DNA from: Flavicella sp. | GTDB taxonomy: Bacteria; Bacteroidota; Bacteroidia; Flavobacteriales; Flavobacteriaceae | Direction: 5' to 3' | DNA length: 62,627 nucleotides | NCBI RefSeq assembly: GCF_029238425.1 | Contig: NZ_JAQWGB010000053.1 | Span: forward strand, 1-62,627 | In this document: in pieces, positions 49,585 to 59,196 of the stretch | Layout of the letters: each line of letters opens with the position of its first letter | Numbering within the stretch: the stretch's first letter is position 1 | Made by a program: the position numbers and the translations under genes | The notes under the pieces: generated by a model | The model's database searches: none | What the model was told of the DNA's origin: nothing | Seen by the model: the letters and a program-made list of their open reading frames with translations, nothing else

Positions 49585-49615
49585 TTGTATTTTATATCTA
49601 ATAGTTGTAAATTTG
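49585..49615 (+). promoter_or_regulatory. pflB promoter
   Basis: TTG (49585-49587), 20 bp, then TAAATTTG (49608-49615): a full match. The leader is about 40 nt. Confidence 0.75.
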
Positions 49616-49661
49616 ACCTATAAAACAAAAGGTAGATTTATACAATTAAAAAACATTGGAC

Positions 49662-51887
49662 ATGAAAGTACTAGAATTTAAAAATGGAATTTGGGATAAA
49701 GAAATTAACGTTAGAGACTTTGTTATTCAGAATATTACTCCTTACTATGGGAATCATGATTTTTTAGTTGGTCCCTCTCAAAAAACACAAAAACTTTGGG
49801 ACATTTGTAAGTCTGCTGTAAAAGAAGAAAGACAAAACAATGGAGTAAGATCTGTTGATACAGAAACTATCTCAGGGGTAAACTCTTTTGAGGCAGGATA
49901 TATTGATAAAGAGAACGAAACCATTGTTGGTTTGCAAACAAACGAACTTTTAAAAAGAGCTATGAAACCTTTCGGTGGTTATAAAGTAGTTCAAAAAGCT
50001 CTCTCTGAACATGGCTTAGCTCCTAGCGATGCCGTAAATGAGCTATTTACAAAATATGTAAAAACACATAATGATGGTGTTTTCTCTGCCTACACTGCGG
50101 AGATCAAAAAATTTAGATCTTTAGGTTTTCTTACAGGATTGCCTGACAATTATGCTCGTGGACGTGTGATTGGGGATTACAGAAGAATTGCCTTATACGG
50201 TATCGACAAATTGATCGAAACTAAAAAAGAAGATTTTTCAAAAATCAACGGTCCTATGAGTGACAGTGTCATTCGTTTGCGTGAGGAAGTAGCAGAACAA
50301 ATTGGTGCATTAAAGGATATGATTGCCATGGGGAACCATTATGGATTAGACCTTTCAAGACCTGCACAAAATGCACAAGAAGCAGTTCAATGGACTTATA
50401 TGGCTTACTTGGCTGCTGTGAAAGAACAGGATGGTGCTGCTATGTCTTTAGGTAATGTTTCTTCTTTCTTAGATATTTACATCACACAAGATTTAGAAGC
50501 TGGACTTATTACAGAGGAGGAGGCTCAAGAATACATTGATCAATTTGTTATGAAATTGAGAATGGTACGTCACTTGCGTATGGAGGCCTATGATGAAATT
50601 TTTGCGGGAGATCCAACTTGGGTTACGGAAGCTATTGGAGGAATGTTTGCTGATGGTCGTACTAAGGTTACCAAAACATCTTTCCGTTTCTTACATACCT
50701 TATACAACTTAGGTCCATCTCCCGAGCCAAATATTACCATACTTTGGTCATATGGTCTTCCACAAAATTTTAAAAACTACTGTGCTAAAGTTTCTATAGA
50801 CACTTCATCTATCCAGTTTGAAAACGATGAGTTGATGCGAATTACGCGTGATTCTGACGATTATGGTATTGCTTGTTGTGTATCATTCCAAGAAATAGGG
50901 AAACAAATACAGTTCTTTGGTGCACGTACCAATCTTGCGAAAACCTTATTATTAGCGATCAACGGTGGTAAGTGTGAAAACACAGGAACACAAATGGTTG
51001 AAGGAATTGCGCCTATGACAGATGAAGTTCTTGACTTTGACAAAGTAATGGACAATTTCAAAATCTCCATGAAAGAGGTGGCTAGAGTTTATAACGACTC
51101 TATGAATATCATTCACTATATGCATGATAAATACTATTATGAAAAAGCTCAAATGGCTCTTATTGACACCAATCCAATGATCAATATTGCTTATGGTATA
51201 GCCGGTTTATCAATTGTTGCCGATTCCTTATCTGCTATCAAATACGCAAAAGTGAAACCAATTAGAAATGAAGAAGGCTTAACAGTCGACTTTATTATTG
51301 AAGGAGAATTCCCTAAATATGGAAATGATGACGATCGTGTAGATGTATTTGCTGCAAATGCAGTAGCGGACTTTAATAATGAATTGAAAAAACTTCCAGT
51401 TTATAAAGATGCCGCTGTAACTATGTCTGTTTTAACCATTACCTCAAATGTTGTGTATGGTAAAAAAACAGGAGCTACACCTGATGGTAGAGCTAAAGGT
51501 ATTCCATTTGCACCCGGTGCCAATCCAATGCACGGTCGTGACTCCAATGGAGCTATAGCCTCTTTAAATTCAGTTGCAAAAATAAATTATGAAGATTCTC
51601 AAGATGGTATTTCTAATACATTCTCTATCGTTCCAAAATCTTTAGGAGCAAATGAAGAAGACAGAATTGACAATTTAGCAGCTACCTTAGATGGTTACTT
51701 TGATAGAGGAGCCCAACATTTAAATGTAAATGTACTTGACAAAGAAACATTATTGGACGCTATGGAGAATCCAGAAGAGTATCCACAATTAACAATTCGT
51801 GTATCTGGTTATGCTGTAAACTTTATCCGTTTGACAAAAGAACAACAAATGGAAGTTATCACAAGATCTTTCCACGAATCTATGTAG
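49662..51887 (+). CDS. pflB: Pyruvate formate-lyase (glycyl radical enzyme)
   Basis: The 741-residue protein is a true PFL: the adjacent active cysteines C405-C406 lie in [10 protein letters not shown] and the radical Gly716 in [11 protein letters not shown], near the C-terminus. Other glycyl radical enzymes have a single Cys and Glu instead of the CC pair. It converts pyruvate and CoA to acetyl-CoA and formate in the absence of oxygen. An in-frame TTG six bases upstream (49656) exists, but the ATG at 49662 is preferred. It heads pflB-pflA with its own promoter, and implies a fermentative or low-oxygen lifestyle. Confidence 0.96.
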   Translation: MKVLEFKNGIWDKEINVRDFVIQNITPYYGNHDFLVGPSQKTQKLWDICKSAVKEERQNNGVRSVDTETISGVNSFEAGYIDKENETIVGLQTNELLKRAMKPFGGYKVVQKALSEHGLAPSDAVNELFTKYVKTHNDGVFSAYTAEIKKFRSLGFLTGLPDNYARGRVIGDYRRIALYGIDKLIETKKEDFSKINGPMSDSVIRLREEVAEQIGALKDMIAMGNHYGLDLSRPAQNAQEAVQWTYMAYLAAVKEQDGAAMSLGNVSSFLDIYITQDLEAGLITEEEAQEYIDQFVMKLRMVRHLRMEAYDEIFAGDPTWVTEAIGGMFADGRTKVTKTSFRFLHTLYNLGPSPEPNITILWSYGLPQNFKNYCAKVSIDTSSIQFENDELMRITRDSDDYGIACCVSFQEIGKQIQFFGARTNLAKTLLLAINGGKCENTGTQMVEGIAPMTDEVLDFDKVMDNFKISMKEVARVYNDSMNIIHYMHDKYYYEKAQMALIDTNPMINIAYGIAGLSIVADSLSAIKYAKVKPIRNEEGLTVDFIIEGEFPKYGNDDDRVDVFAANAVADFNNELKKLPVYKDAAVTMSVLTITSNVVYGKKTGATPDGRAKGIPFAPGANPMHGRDSNGAIASLNSVAKINYEDSQDGISNTFSIVPKSLGANEEDRIDNLAATLDGYFDRGAQHLNVNVLDKETLLDAMENPEEYPQLTIRVSGYAVNFIRLTKEQQMEVITRSFHESM

Positions 51888-51897
51888 AATTTATTAT

Positions 51898-51933
51898 GGT
51901 GTTCGGCACTACCCCGTCGGGCACCCTATTTTT
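51898..51933 (+). promoter_or_regulatory. Hairpin with short T run between pflB and pflA (partial terminator)
   Basis: GGTGTTCGG (51898-51906) pairs with TCGGGCACC (51917-51925) as a 9-bp stem including G-U pairs, followed by CTATTTTT. It is GC-rich amid AT-rich DNA and ends about 10 bases before the pflA start. It may reduce readthrough into pflA. Confidence 0.6.
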
Positions 51934-51940
51934 AAAATAA

Positions 51941-52696
51941 TTGCCTATCAAAACAGCAGAAAACACTTTAAAAGTTCATTCCATAGAATCTTATGGAACC
52001 CACGACGGTCCGGGGATAAGAATGGTTGTTTTTTTACAAGGATGTAAATTAAAATGCTTGTATTGTCACAATCCAGATTCCATCGACACTCATGGTGGTG
52101 AAGAACATGCTATCGAAGACCTGGTAAGACGAGCTGTTAACATGAAGTCTTACTTTGGTATAAAAGGAGGCGTTACTGTTTCAGGTGGAGAACCTTTATT
52201 ACAATCAAAGGAATTGATACACTTTTTCAAAAGGCTTAAAGAGGAAGGAATACATACCAATATTGACACTAACGGTAGAGTCCTCAATCATTTCACAGAA
52301 GAACTGTTGGACGACTATGCAGATTTGGTAATGCTGGATATCAAGCATATGACTGAAGACGGTTACCAATATCTTACAGGTGCAAAAAACAAAAACACCA
52401 CTTTCACTTTTGCCAAACATCGTGAAGCCTCTGGAAAAAAAATGTGGCTGAGATATGTTTTAATTCCGGGAATTACAAACAAACCCGAGTTGCTCCATGC
52501 CATGGGAAATTATTTTAAAGAGTATAAAACCATAGAAAAAATAGAACTTCAACCTTATCATAAATTGGGCGTGCATAAATGGGATGCCTTAGGTTGGGAG
52601 TACAAACTGAATCATATAAAAGAAAATACTGATGACGAACTCAAAGAAGCTGAATCTATTTTGAAAGCTTACTTCAAAGAAGTGAAAATAAATTAA
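51941..52696 (+). CDS. pflA: Pyruvate formate-lyase activating enzyme (radical SAM)
   Basis: The 251-residue protein carries the radical-SAM cluster motif C-x3-C-x2-C as CKLKCLYC (C35, C39, C42) preceded by THDGPGIRMVVFLQG, and GGVTVSGGEPLLQ. It makes the glycyl radical on PflB using SAM. No ATG precedes the motif in frame, so translation starts at TTG (51941). That rare start and the hairpin before it would both lower its yield compared with PflB, which needs only small amounts of activase. Confidence 0.95.
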   Translation: MPIKTAENTLKVHSIESYGTHDGPGIRMVVFLQGCKLKCLYCHNPDSIDTHGGEEHAIEDLVRRAVNMKSYFGIKGGVTVSGGEPLLQSKELIHFFKRLKEEGIHTNIDTNGRVLNHFTEELLDDYADLVMLDIKHMTEDGYQYLTGAKNKNTTFTFAKHREASGKKMWLRYVLIPGITNKPELLHAMGNYFKEYKTIEKIELQPYHKLGVHKWDALGWEYKLNHIKENTDDELKEAESILKAYFKEVKIN

Positions 52697-52811
52697 TCTG
52701 ATTTTTATTTATAGAAACATTTGAAAACCTGACTAACTATGAACCTAATCAATGGAAAACATACTTAGCCAACTTTGATACATCACGTCAGTTCATTGTA
52801 AATTGACACAA

Positions 52812-54314
52812 ATGAGCACCTACCAAGACGAACACAAACCTGCTTCAGAGTTTGAAACGAGAACTGAATATTTAGAAAATGAATTGAAAATAATGAAACC
52901 CAAAAGGTATCGTCTGAACCTCCCTGGGAGAGATTTTCGATTTGAATGGGAAGATTTAGTTCCTGCACTTGCAGGAACTCTAGGAATCATTGCCATGTAC
53001 TCTTCTGTAATGATGGCATGGGCAGAAGGCTTAACAAAAGCTTGGGACCATGTTACCTTAGGAAAAGAATTTGCCATAGAAGTTTCACGTGTTGAAATGA
53101 TCATCCCTGCTTTTCTCTTTGTAATTCTGGCTTCTGGTTTTATAAACCCAAGAGCAAATTTAGCAGGAAATCACGGACCAATGATTCCATTAATTGCAAG
53201 TATTGCCCTTGCAGGAGCACATCCATTAGCATTGGCTATTTTGATTGGTGTTTTTGGTCTTATTCTTAGCATTGTAAAAGGTGGTTCTCGCTTGGTGAAT
53301 TTAACCAGCAAAGGGGTCGCCGGAGGTCTCTTGATTTTTTTAGGGTTTATGGGAGCTTTGAGTCAAATCAAAACAATACAAACCTGGAGTCTTGGGCTAC
53401 ATACTTCGGAAATTGCCACTAAATCTTTAGGTTATCTTGGTCTGATCATTTTAGGTATTACAGTTATATTATACAGTTTTCTTGCAAGAATTGACAAACG
53501 TTGGCTCGCTATTCCAGCTTGTTCTGCAACAGCTCTAGCAATCGCATTAATTGGCGGTGCTGGATTTGATCTTAGCTTCACTACAGAGATGGGGATTCCC
53601 AATTTAAACCCAGTCTATTGGTGGGGAAATACTTCAGAAGGATGGATGTTAGGACTTCCAAATACCGAACATTTCATCGCCTCTCTTCCGTTTGCCATCT
53701 TAGCTGTTGCCATGTGGTCTCCAGATTTTTTGGGCCATAGAATTTTCCAAGAAATGAATTATCCAAAAAAAACAGAAAAAGTTTTGATGGATGTAGACGA
53801 TACGATGACGATGTGTTCTATTCGTCAAATGGTAGGAACCGCTGTTGGAGGAGGTAATATCACCTCTTCATGGGGTACTTATATGATTCCTGCAGCCATA
53901 GCAAAACGTCCTATTCCTGCGGGCGCCATCCTATTGGGAATTATGGTGATCGCTGTTGCAATTTTAGGGAGTCCCATGGACGTGGCAGTTTGGCCACCCG
54001 TTAGATCCATTGCTTTATTGGTAGGGGTTTTCTTACCAATGATTGAAGCTGGAATTCAAATGGTAAAGGAAAGTGCATCTGCTCAAGCTGCTGGTATTTG
54101 CATTTTTATGGCCATGGTTACCAACCCTGTATTAGCATGGGCATTGGCTATGTTTTTAGATAATAATGGTTTGATTGGAGATAAAGATAGACCCAAAAAC
54201 CTATCCATGACGGATAGATTATATATACCACTAGGAATTCTACTCATCTGTCTAGCAGCCGTACTTGCTGTTGGTATGCTCGACGGAAAGTACGGAATCC
54301 ATGCCTTATTATAA
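52812..54314 (+). CDS. Multi-spanning permease-like protein (DUF3360 type) linked to PFL
   Basis: The 500-residue protein has a 45-residue polar N-terminus and about 12-14 membrane spans. The core segments AGNHGPMIPLIASIALAGAHP and VNLTSKGVAGGLLIFLGFMG resemble the SulP/NCS2 elevator transporters, and the whole resembles DUF3360 as I remember it. The substrate is unknown. It lies 115 bases after pflA, and no focA is seen here, so export of formate or another fermentation acid is a fair guess. An in-frame TTG at 52803 is an alternative start. A terminator follows. Confidence 0.6.
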   Translation: MSTYQDEHKPASEFETRTEYLENELKIMKPKRYRLNLPGRDFRFEWEDLVPALAGTLGIIAMYSSVMMAWAEGLTKAWDHVTLGKEFAIEVSRVEMIIPAFLFVILASGFINPRANLAGNHGPMIPLIASIALAGAHPLALAILIGVFGLILSIVKGGSRLVNLTSKGVAGGLLIFLGFMGALSQIKTIQTWSLGLHTSEIATKSLGYLGLIILGITVILYSFLARIDKRWLAIPACSATALAIALIGGAGFDLSFTTEMGIPNLNPVYWWGNTSEGWMLGLPNTEHFIASLPFAILAVAMWSPDFLGHRIFQEMNYPKKTEKVLMDVDDTMTMCSIRQMVGTAVGGGNITSSWGTYMIPAAIAKRPIPAGAILLGIMVIAVAILGSPMDVAVWPPVRSIALLVGVFLPMIEAGIQMVKESASAQAAGICIFMAMVTNPVLAWALAMFLDNNGLIGDKDRPKNLSMTDRLYIPLGILLICLAAVLAVGMLDGKYGIHALL

Positions 54315-54360
54315 TTTGGTTGATAGGCTGGATGAACTTATAAAATTTATAATCTACATA

Positions 54361-54391
54361 AAAAAGCTCTCGATTTCTAGAGAGCTTTTTT
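54361..54391 (+). terminator. Terminator after the PFL-linked permease
   Basis: AAAAAGCTCTC pairs with GAGAGCTTTTT around an 8-nt loop, with a T run; usable on both strands but the minus-strand sulfatase gene ends 115 bases away. Confidence 0.88.
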
Positions 54392-54505
54392 ATGTATTCT
54401 TTGATTATCTTGATTAGAACTAAACAAGCGTTTCAAACCTGATTAAATTGATTCCTTTACAATATCTGTAGATTGCGATATAAGTATCATCAAAATATTT
54501 TAAAA

Positions 54506-55981
54506 CTATTCTACTATATACTTTTGTGAATTTTTCAATCCTGGTTCATCTACTGCTTCCATCTGATTGAAAAGTTCAGCCTGCATTTTTTCCGCTACAG
54601 CTTTATATTCTTCCTTAGCATATACATTTTCTAGTTCAAATGGGTCATTTTTCATATCAAACAAATACGGCTTTTCTTTTTTATCCAGCACCAATTTGTA
54701 TCTATCGGTAACTGCAGCTACCCACCATCCCCCGGTTTTGGCAAAATAAGTCATTCGGTCACTATCTACAATTTTCTTTTTGTTTAGAAAATCATCAGAA
54801 GTATCTAGGCCTTGGAACTTTGCCTCTGTATCCACTCCCATAATTCCTAAAATGGTTGGAGTAAAATCTACATTTGTATATGCTTTGTTAATAATTTTAC
54901 CAGCTTTTATTTTTGCTGGGTAACGCAATACAAAAGGAATTCTTGAAGAGGCTTCATAAGGCACTCCTTTATTCCTTCTTTTGTGCTCAAAAAACATATC
55001 GCCATGGTCAGAAGTAAAAATGATGATTGTATTTTCGACCAAATTATTTTCTTCTAAGAAATTCATAATTCTACCAACACTATCGTCAATATGACTCACC
55101 ATCCCAAAATATTGCTTCAAAGCTTCTTTTTCTTTTTCAAAAGCCTTTTTCTTTTCTGCTTCATTACTCCCTCCTTTTCCCCAAGACGGTCTATTATCAG
55201 CATATTCGGGCTTCATGGTAATCGGTGCTTGAACATCTAAATCGGCATACATTTTATCATAAGGTGGCTTCGCAAAATCAGGTGTATGTGGATCTGGAAT
55301 AGAAAGCATCAGAGCAAAAGGTTCCTTTTTATCTCTTTCTAATATCTCTAATGTTTTATCTGTGAAAAAATCTGTCAAATGAATCACCTCATCCTCTGGC
55401 AAATTAGCCGCTACTTTTTCATTGATACCTTTGTACTTTCCATTTTTGATATGAAAATAAGGAGCATGTCCCCCTCGCATCATATAACGATTGTCTTCAA
55501 AACCTGCTTTGTACTTGATACCAAAACTATATTTTTCATGACCGGCGAGATGCCATTTTCCAACATAAGAAGTCGCATAACCATGATCTCTCAAAATAGT
55601 TGCAAATGTTGGAATATCCTCACGAATATGCAATCCATTTTTTGGCGCCCCTGTTGCTTGAGGATACAAACCAGTGACTAAAGATGCTCTCGAAGGAGTA
55701 CATACCGGAGACGATGCATAATAACTTGTACAAATCACTCCTTCATTTGCAATTTTATCAATATTCGGTGTTTTGGAATTATTTCCTTTTCCCCATACAA
55801 AAGCCTGCTCTTCCGGTAATAAATTTTGATAACAACTTAGCGTTCGGAAGTTGTGTTCATCTGTATGGATAATAATTAGGTTTGGCTTTTTAGTTTTTTT
55901 CCCTTCATCTTCAGCAGCATTACTGAACAGTCCACAAAAGGCAAACACTACTGTTGCTACATTTTTAAAATTAAATTTCAT
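54506..55981 (-). CDS. Sulfatase (S1 family), secreted
   Basis: The 491-residue enzyme has an N-terminal export signal (VVFAFCGLFSNA), so it acts in the periplasm. The formylglycine motif is intact as CTPSR with Cys94. The metal and active-site segments read IIIHTDEHN and IIFTSDHGDMFFEHKRRNKG. S1 sulfatases hydrolyse sulfate esters from glycans after Cys is converted by an FGE or anSME enzyme, not found in this window. The substrate is unknown; a choline- or mucin-type sulfatase or an algal-glycan one are possible. Last gene of a four-sulfatase cluster in the direction of transcription. Confidence 0.9.
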   Translation of the reverse strand: MKFNFKNVATVVFAFCGLFSNAAEDEGKKTKKPNLIIIHTDEHNFRTLSCYQNLLPEEQAFVWGKGNNSKTPNIDKIANEGVICTSYYASSPVCTPSRASLVTGLYPQATGAPKNGLHIREDIPTFATILRDHGYATSYVGKWHLAGHEKYSFGIKYKAGFEDNRYMMRGGHAPYFHIKNGKYKGINEKVAANLPEDEVIHLTDFFTDKTLEILERDKKEPFALMLSIPDPHTPDFAKPPYDKMYADLDVQAPITMKPEYADNRPSWGKGGSNEAEKKKAFEKEKEALKQYFGMVSHIDDSVGRIMNFLEENNLVENTIIIFTSDHGDMFFEHKRRNKGVPYEASSRIPFVLRYPAKIKAGKIINKAYTNVDFTPTILGIMGVDTEAKFQGLDTSDDFLNKKKIVDSDRMTYFAKTGGWWVAAVTDRYKLVLDKKEKPYLFDMKNDPFELENVYAKEEYKAVAEKMQAELFNQMEAVDEPGLKNSQKYIVE

Positions 55982-56028
55982 TATAATATTATTTAGTAAT
56001 TTTCAATTCTTTTGTTACTCAATTCTCT

Positions 56029-57480
56029 CTAATAAAAATCAGACAAGATATTTTTAGGACCTTTTTCATAATCCCATAAATAATCTCCAGTCTCCTTGAT
56101 ACATTTTTTCCCATAATGATGTGGCAATACAGACACCAAAGGGAATCCTGTTTTTGTTTTATAGCTTTCTAAATGTTCTAGATATTTCTTTTCTGTAATT
56201 GCTTCTGTGGCATTTCCTCCAATATGATCTAAATTGATTCCTTTTCCTGGAGCCGATTTATAGCATATTTCATAATGTGTTTTTACCCTTCCTTTCCAAT
56301 TGTATTCATCCAACAACCAAATATCATTTGTTCTAACAACATCGGCATATTTAGAAAGAAAAATATCAGGCACATGAAATTCCATTTCTATATTTTGATC
56401 GATATCCTTAGCTGCTCTGTATAAAGCCCTATGTATTGGCAACATCTCTGATTTGGTATTATATGACATGTCTATCTTAAACTTCATCACTCCCATTTTA
56501 TGAAAACGAGCAATAACTTCTGAAGCGTATCCATAAATATCCGATTGAGGATTCAAATATTGAACATCGTCTTTTCTACCTGGTTTTGTGCCAAAAGAAT
56601 AATTCCCCAACAATTCAGGATATTTTTGCGCGGCAAGACTTTCTTTATGAATCTTAGGAAAACCAATCCATAATCCGGGTGTAAATCCTTTCTCATTGAT
56701 AAAATCCATTGTTTTTCTAAAGTCCGGGAATTTCTTTGGATCAGGAACCCAGGATCCGAATCCCGATTTAATGCTACCATCAGGAAAAGTTCCCCATCCA
56801 TGATCTAGGGTTAATTTCCCCTTAGGATATCCAAATTCAATAATCTTATCTACATAATATTTCACAAAATCATGATTGAGCAAATTAAAATGTTCATGTC
56901 TTTTTGTTGCTTGTTTTTTCTGTTCCGACCACGTACAGTATTCAACATCTTCCCAAAACTTAGGTGTCTGCTTGTATGGAGTAATATTCAATCGTTGCAT
57001 CATGATACGATTGTATGCTTTCCAAGCTTCATCTCCGTTTCCAGTTTCGTCCAAGAACACTTCTTGTCCCTCTGGAACAGTTACCGTTAACGTATCTTTT
57101 CCATCAAAACTATATATAGAATTTTCATATCCCGCAGTAGTCATAAATCCTATAAAGGTCCCCTTAGCATCAACAATCACAGGAGAACCCGACATTCCAC
57201 TTGCTTGACAAGTAAAGGGATTATATGTAAAAGGCTTACTCAGATAATAATAGGAATTACCACCTTTTTCACCTGGTCCATTTATACTCTGAAAAGGGCA
57301 AAATAAAGGAGCGGAAACTTTTATTTTAACTTGCTTCCCTTCTCCCTGAATTACTTTATTGTCCACAAACAACTCATCTCCCTTCAGGTTGGTCAAATTG
57401 TTCATTGCTCCAACAGAAGTACCCGCTATTGCCAATCCTCCAAGCCCTGCCTTTTTCAAAAAATTTCTTCTATTATTCAT
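56029..57480 (-). CDS. Tat-exported clan GH-D-like glycosidase
   Basis: The 483-residue protein starts with a twin-arginine signal (NNRRNFLKKAGLGGLAIAGT). After a beta-rich region (about 45-145), a TIM barrel follows with LTLDHGWGTFPDGSIKSGFG, FPDFRKTMDFINEKGFTPGLW and KFKIDMSYN, in which Asp337 matches the nucleophile pattern of GH27/31/36 enzymes. RTNDIWLLDEY (383-393) offers Asp386 or Asp391 as acid/base. These families cut alpha-linked galactose, glucose or related sugars. It is flanked by sulfatases, so it probably acts on a desulfated glycan. I cannot place it in a named GH family. Confidence 0.65.
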   Translation of the reverse strand: MNNRRNFLKKAGLGGLAIAGTSVGAMNNLTNLKGDELFVDNKVIQGEGKQVKIKVSAPLFCPFQSINGPGEKGGNSYYYLSKPFTYNPFTCQASGMSGSPVIVDAKGTFIGFMTTAGYENSIYSFDGKDTLTVTVPEGQEVFLDETGNGDEAWKAYNRIMMQRLNITPYKQTPKFWEDVEYCTWSEQKKQATKRHEHFNLLNHDFVKYYVDKIIEFGYPKGKLTLDHGWGTFPDGSIKSGFGSWVPDPKKFPDFRKTMDFINEKGFTPGLWIGFPKIHKESLAAQKYPELLGNYSFGTKPGRKDDVQYLNPQSDIYGYASEVIARFHKMGVMKFKIDMSYNTKSEMLPIHRALYRAAKDIDQNIEMEFHVPDIFLSKYADVVRTNDIWLLDEYNWKGRVKTHYEICYKSAPGKGINLDHIGGNATEAITEKKYLEHLESYKTKTGFPLVSVLPHHYGKKCIKETGDYLWDYEKGPKNILSDFY

Positions 57481-57582
57481 ATTGATTTTTATTTAAATAT
57501 TTTGTGCCTTTAATTCGACATATCAAAAAAGATTCAAAGAGGTTAAACTTTCAATCTCTGCCGTTTTTTTAAAGTTATTTGA

Positions 57583-59010
57583 CTATTTGACAAGTTCTTT
57601 TAATTCTTCTCTAAAATTCTTCAAAACTTTTTTACTGCTAGACTCTTTAGCAATGTTTTTCCATTCCATAGGATCATTTCGATGATCATACAATTCTTCA
57701 AAACCATCTGAATACACAATATATCTGTAGTTTTCATTTCTCAACGTATGATTCCCTAAGCCTTTTGTAGTTAAGGCTGAATGGTTCCATTTCCCTTTCG
57801 GGTTGGACACTAAATGCTCAAAGCTATTTCCATCCAAATCTTGCTTTTTTGGTAAATCACATAAATCAATCAATGTTGGATACACATCAATTAAAGAAAC
57901 AGTTCTGACGCTAACTTCCCCTTTGCTTTTACTTGGATCGAAAATGATCAATGGAGTTTTAGCCGATTCTTCCCAAAGCGTCTGTTTTGACCAGTGCTCT
58001 TTTTCACCTAAATGCCATCCATGGTCTCCCATGATAACTACAATCGTATTTTCTGCATAGGCGCTATTTTCTAGATTATCCAATAGATGTCCAACACAAG
58101 CATCGGCAAATGCTAAACTTGCCAAATAACCTCTCACAGCCGATTTCCATTTGTCATTCCTTAATATTTCTGCGTGTAAATTTTGTCCTGCCCAGTTTTT
58201 TCCAATTTTTCCAACATCTTCCAAATCTGTTTTTAATACGGTTGACAATTCAATTGACTCTTCATCAAATAAATCAAAATATTTTTTAGGAGCGTATAAT
58301 GGTAAATGAGGTCTAAAAATCCCACAAGCTAGAAAAAACGGCTTGTCGTGTTTTTCTTTCAAAAACTTAGAAGCATACTCTGCGGACTTCCAGTCATTTG
58401 TTTTTTCATCCGGCACATCTACTGGCCCCCAATCAAAAGATCTTGTTTTGCTCCCTTTTACTCCGGCTCTTTTAAAATCTAAGCCATGAGGAAATCTATT
58501 TTTAGGATAAGGAGTTCCAAGCCCAACTTTATTTTCAGTTTGAAAAGAACCTGGATCACTTCCTTCCTTTGGTTCCTTGGCAGTACCTCTTGGACTATGA
58601 AATATTTTCCCCGTCGCTACTGTTTGGTATCCGTTTTTCGCAAAATATTGCGGTAATGTAACGGTGCTTTCAAAACCTTTTATTTTTCTAAAAACTTCAT
58701 TATTCCCATACACCCTTGTTTTAAAAGGCTGATACCCTGTAAGCATACTAGTACGAGATGGATTGCACAACGCCGCGGAACAATAGGCATTTTTAAATAC
58801 AGTACTTTTTTTTGCGAATTTATCCATATTCGGAGTCTTTGCTTGTGGATGTCCACCAAAAACGCCTACCCAATCATTCATATCATCAACGGTTATCAAC
58901 AAAACATTAGGCTTGCTTTGTTTTTTCTGCGCCCAAACTGAATTAGGAAATGTTGCTAAAAGGAGTAAAACTGTAATAAACTTTAAGGGAATCGTTTTTT
59001 TCATTTTCAA
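57583..59010 (-). CDS. Iduronate-2-sulfatase-like sulfatase (S1_7 type)
   Basis: A 475-residue sulfatase with signal peptide (FITVLLLLATFPNSVWAQ), the metal-binding VDDMNDW near residue 41, and the formylglycine Cys82 in CNPSR. GDHGWHLGEKEHWSKQTLWE is typical of iduronate-2-sulfatase-like enzymes. It would remove sulfate from a uronic acid or a galactose/fucose unit of an algal glycan; the actual sugar cannot be deduced. It is in the same orientation as the GH gene, 102 bases upstream of it. Confidence 0.88.
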   Translation of the reverse strand: MKMKKTIPLKFITVLLLLATFPNSVWAQKKQSKPNVLLITVDDMNDWVGVFGGHPQAKTPNMDKFAKKSTVFKNAYCSAALCNPSRTSMLTGYQPFKTRVYGNNEVFRKIKGFESTVTLPQYFAKNGYQTVATGKIFHSPRGTAKEPKEGSDPGSFQTENKVGLGTPYPKNRFPHGLDFKRAGVKGSKTRSFDWGPVDVPDEKTNDWKSAEYASKFLKEKHDKPFFLACGIFRPHLPLYAPKKYFDLFDEESIELSTVLKTDLEDVGKIGKNWAGQNLHAEILRNDKWKSAVRGYLASLAFADACVGHLLDNLENSAYAENTIVVIMGDHGWHLGEKEHWSKQTLWEESAKTPLIIFDPSKSKGEVSVRTVSLIDVYPTLIDLCDLPKKQDLDGNSFEHLVSNPKGKWNHSALTTKGLGNHTLRNENYRYIVYSDGFEELYDHRNDPMEWKNIAKESSSKKVLKNFREELKELVK

Positions 59011-59145
59011 CTGTTATTAAATGGTAACACGAATTAAGAAAATATAAAAGAACGGCACGTCTCTTTGCGTTTAATATATGTAGGTTACAGTAATAAAACT
59101 GATGATAAACATTCTAATCAACGACAGAAAACATCCTAGAAAAGA

Positions 59146-59175
59146 AAAGCCTCCAATAAAAATATTGGAGGCTTT
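59146..59175 (-). terminator. Intrinsic terminator of the 783-residue sulfatase
   Basis: AAAGCCTCCAATA pairs with TATTGGAGGCTTT around AAAA, 13 bp, followed on the minus strand by CTTTTCTT. Confidence 0.85.
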
Positions 59176-59196
59176 ATATATTATTAAAAAAGTGAA

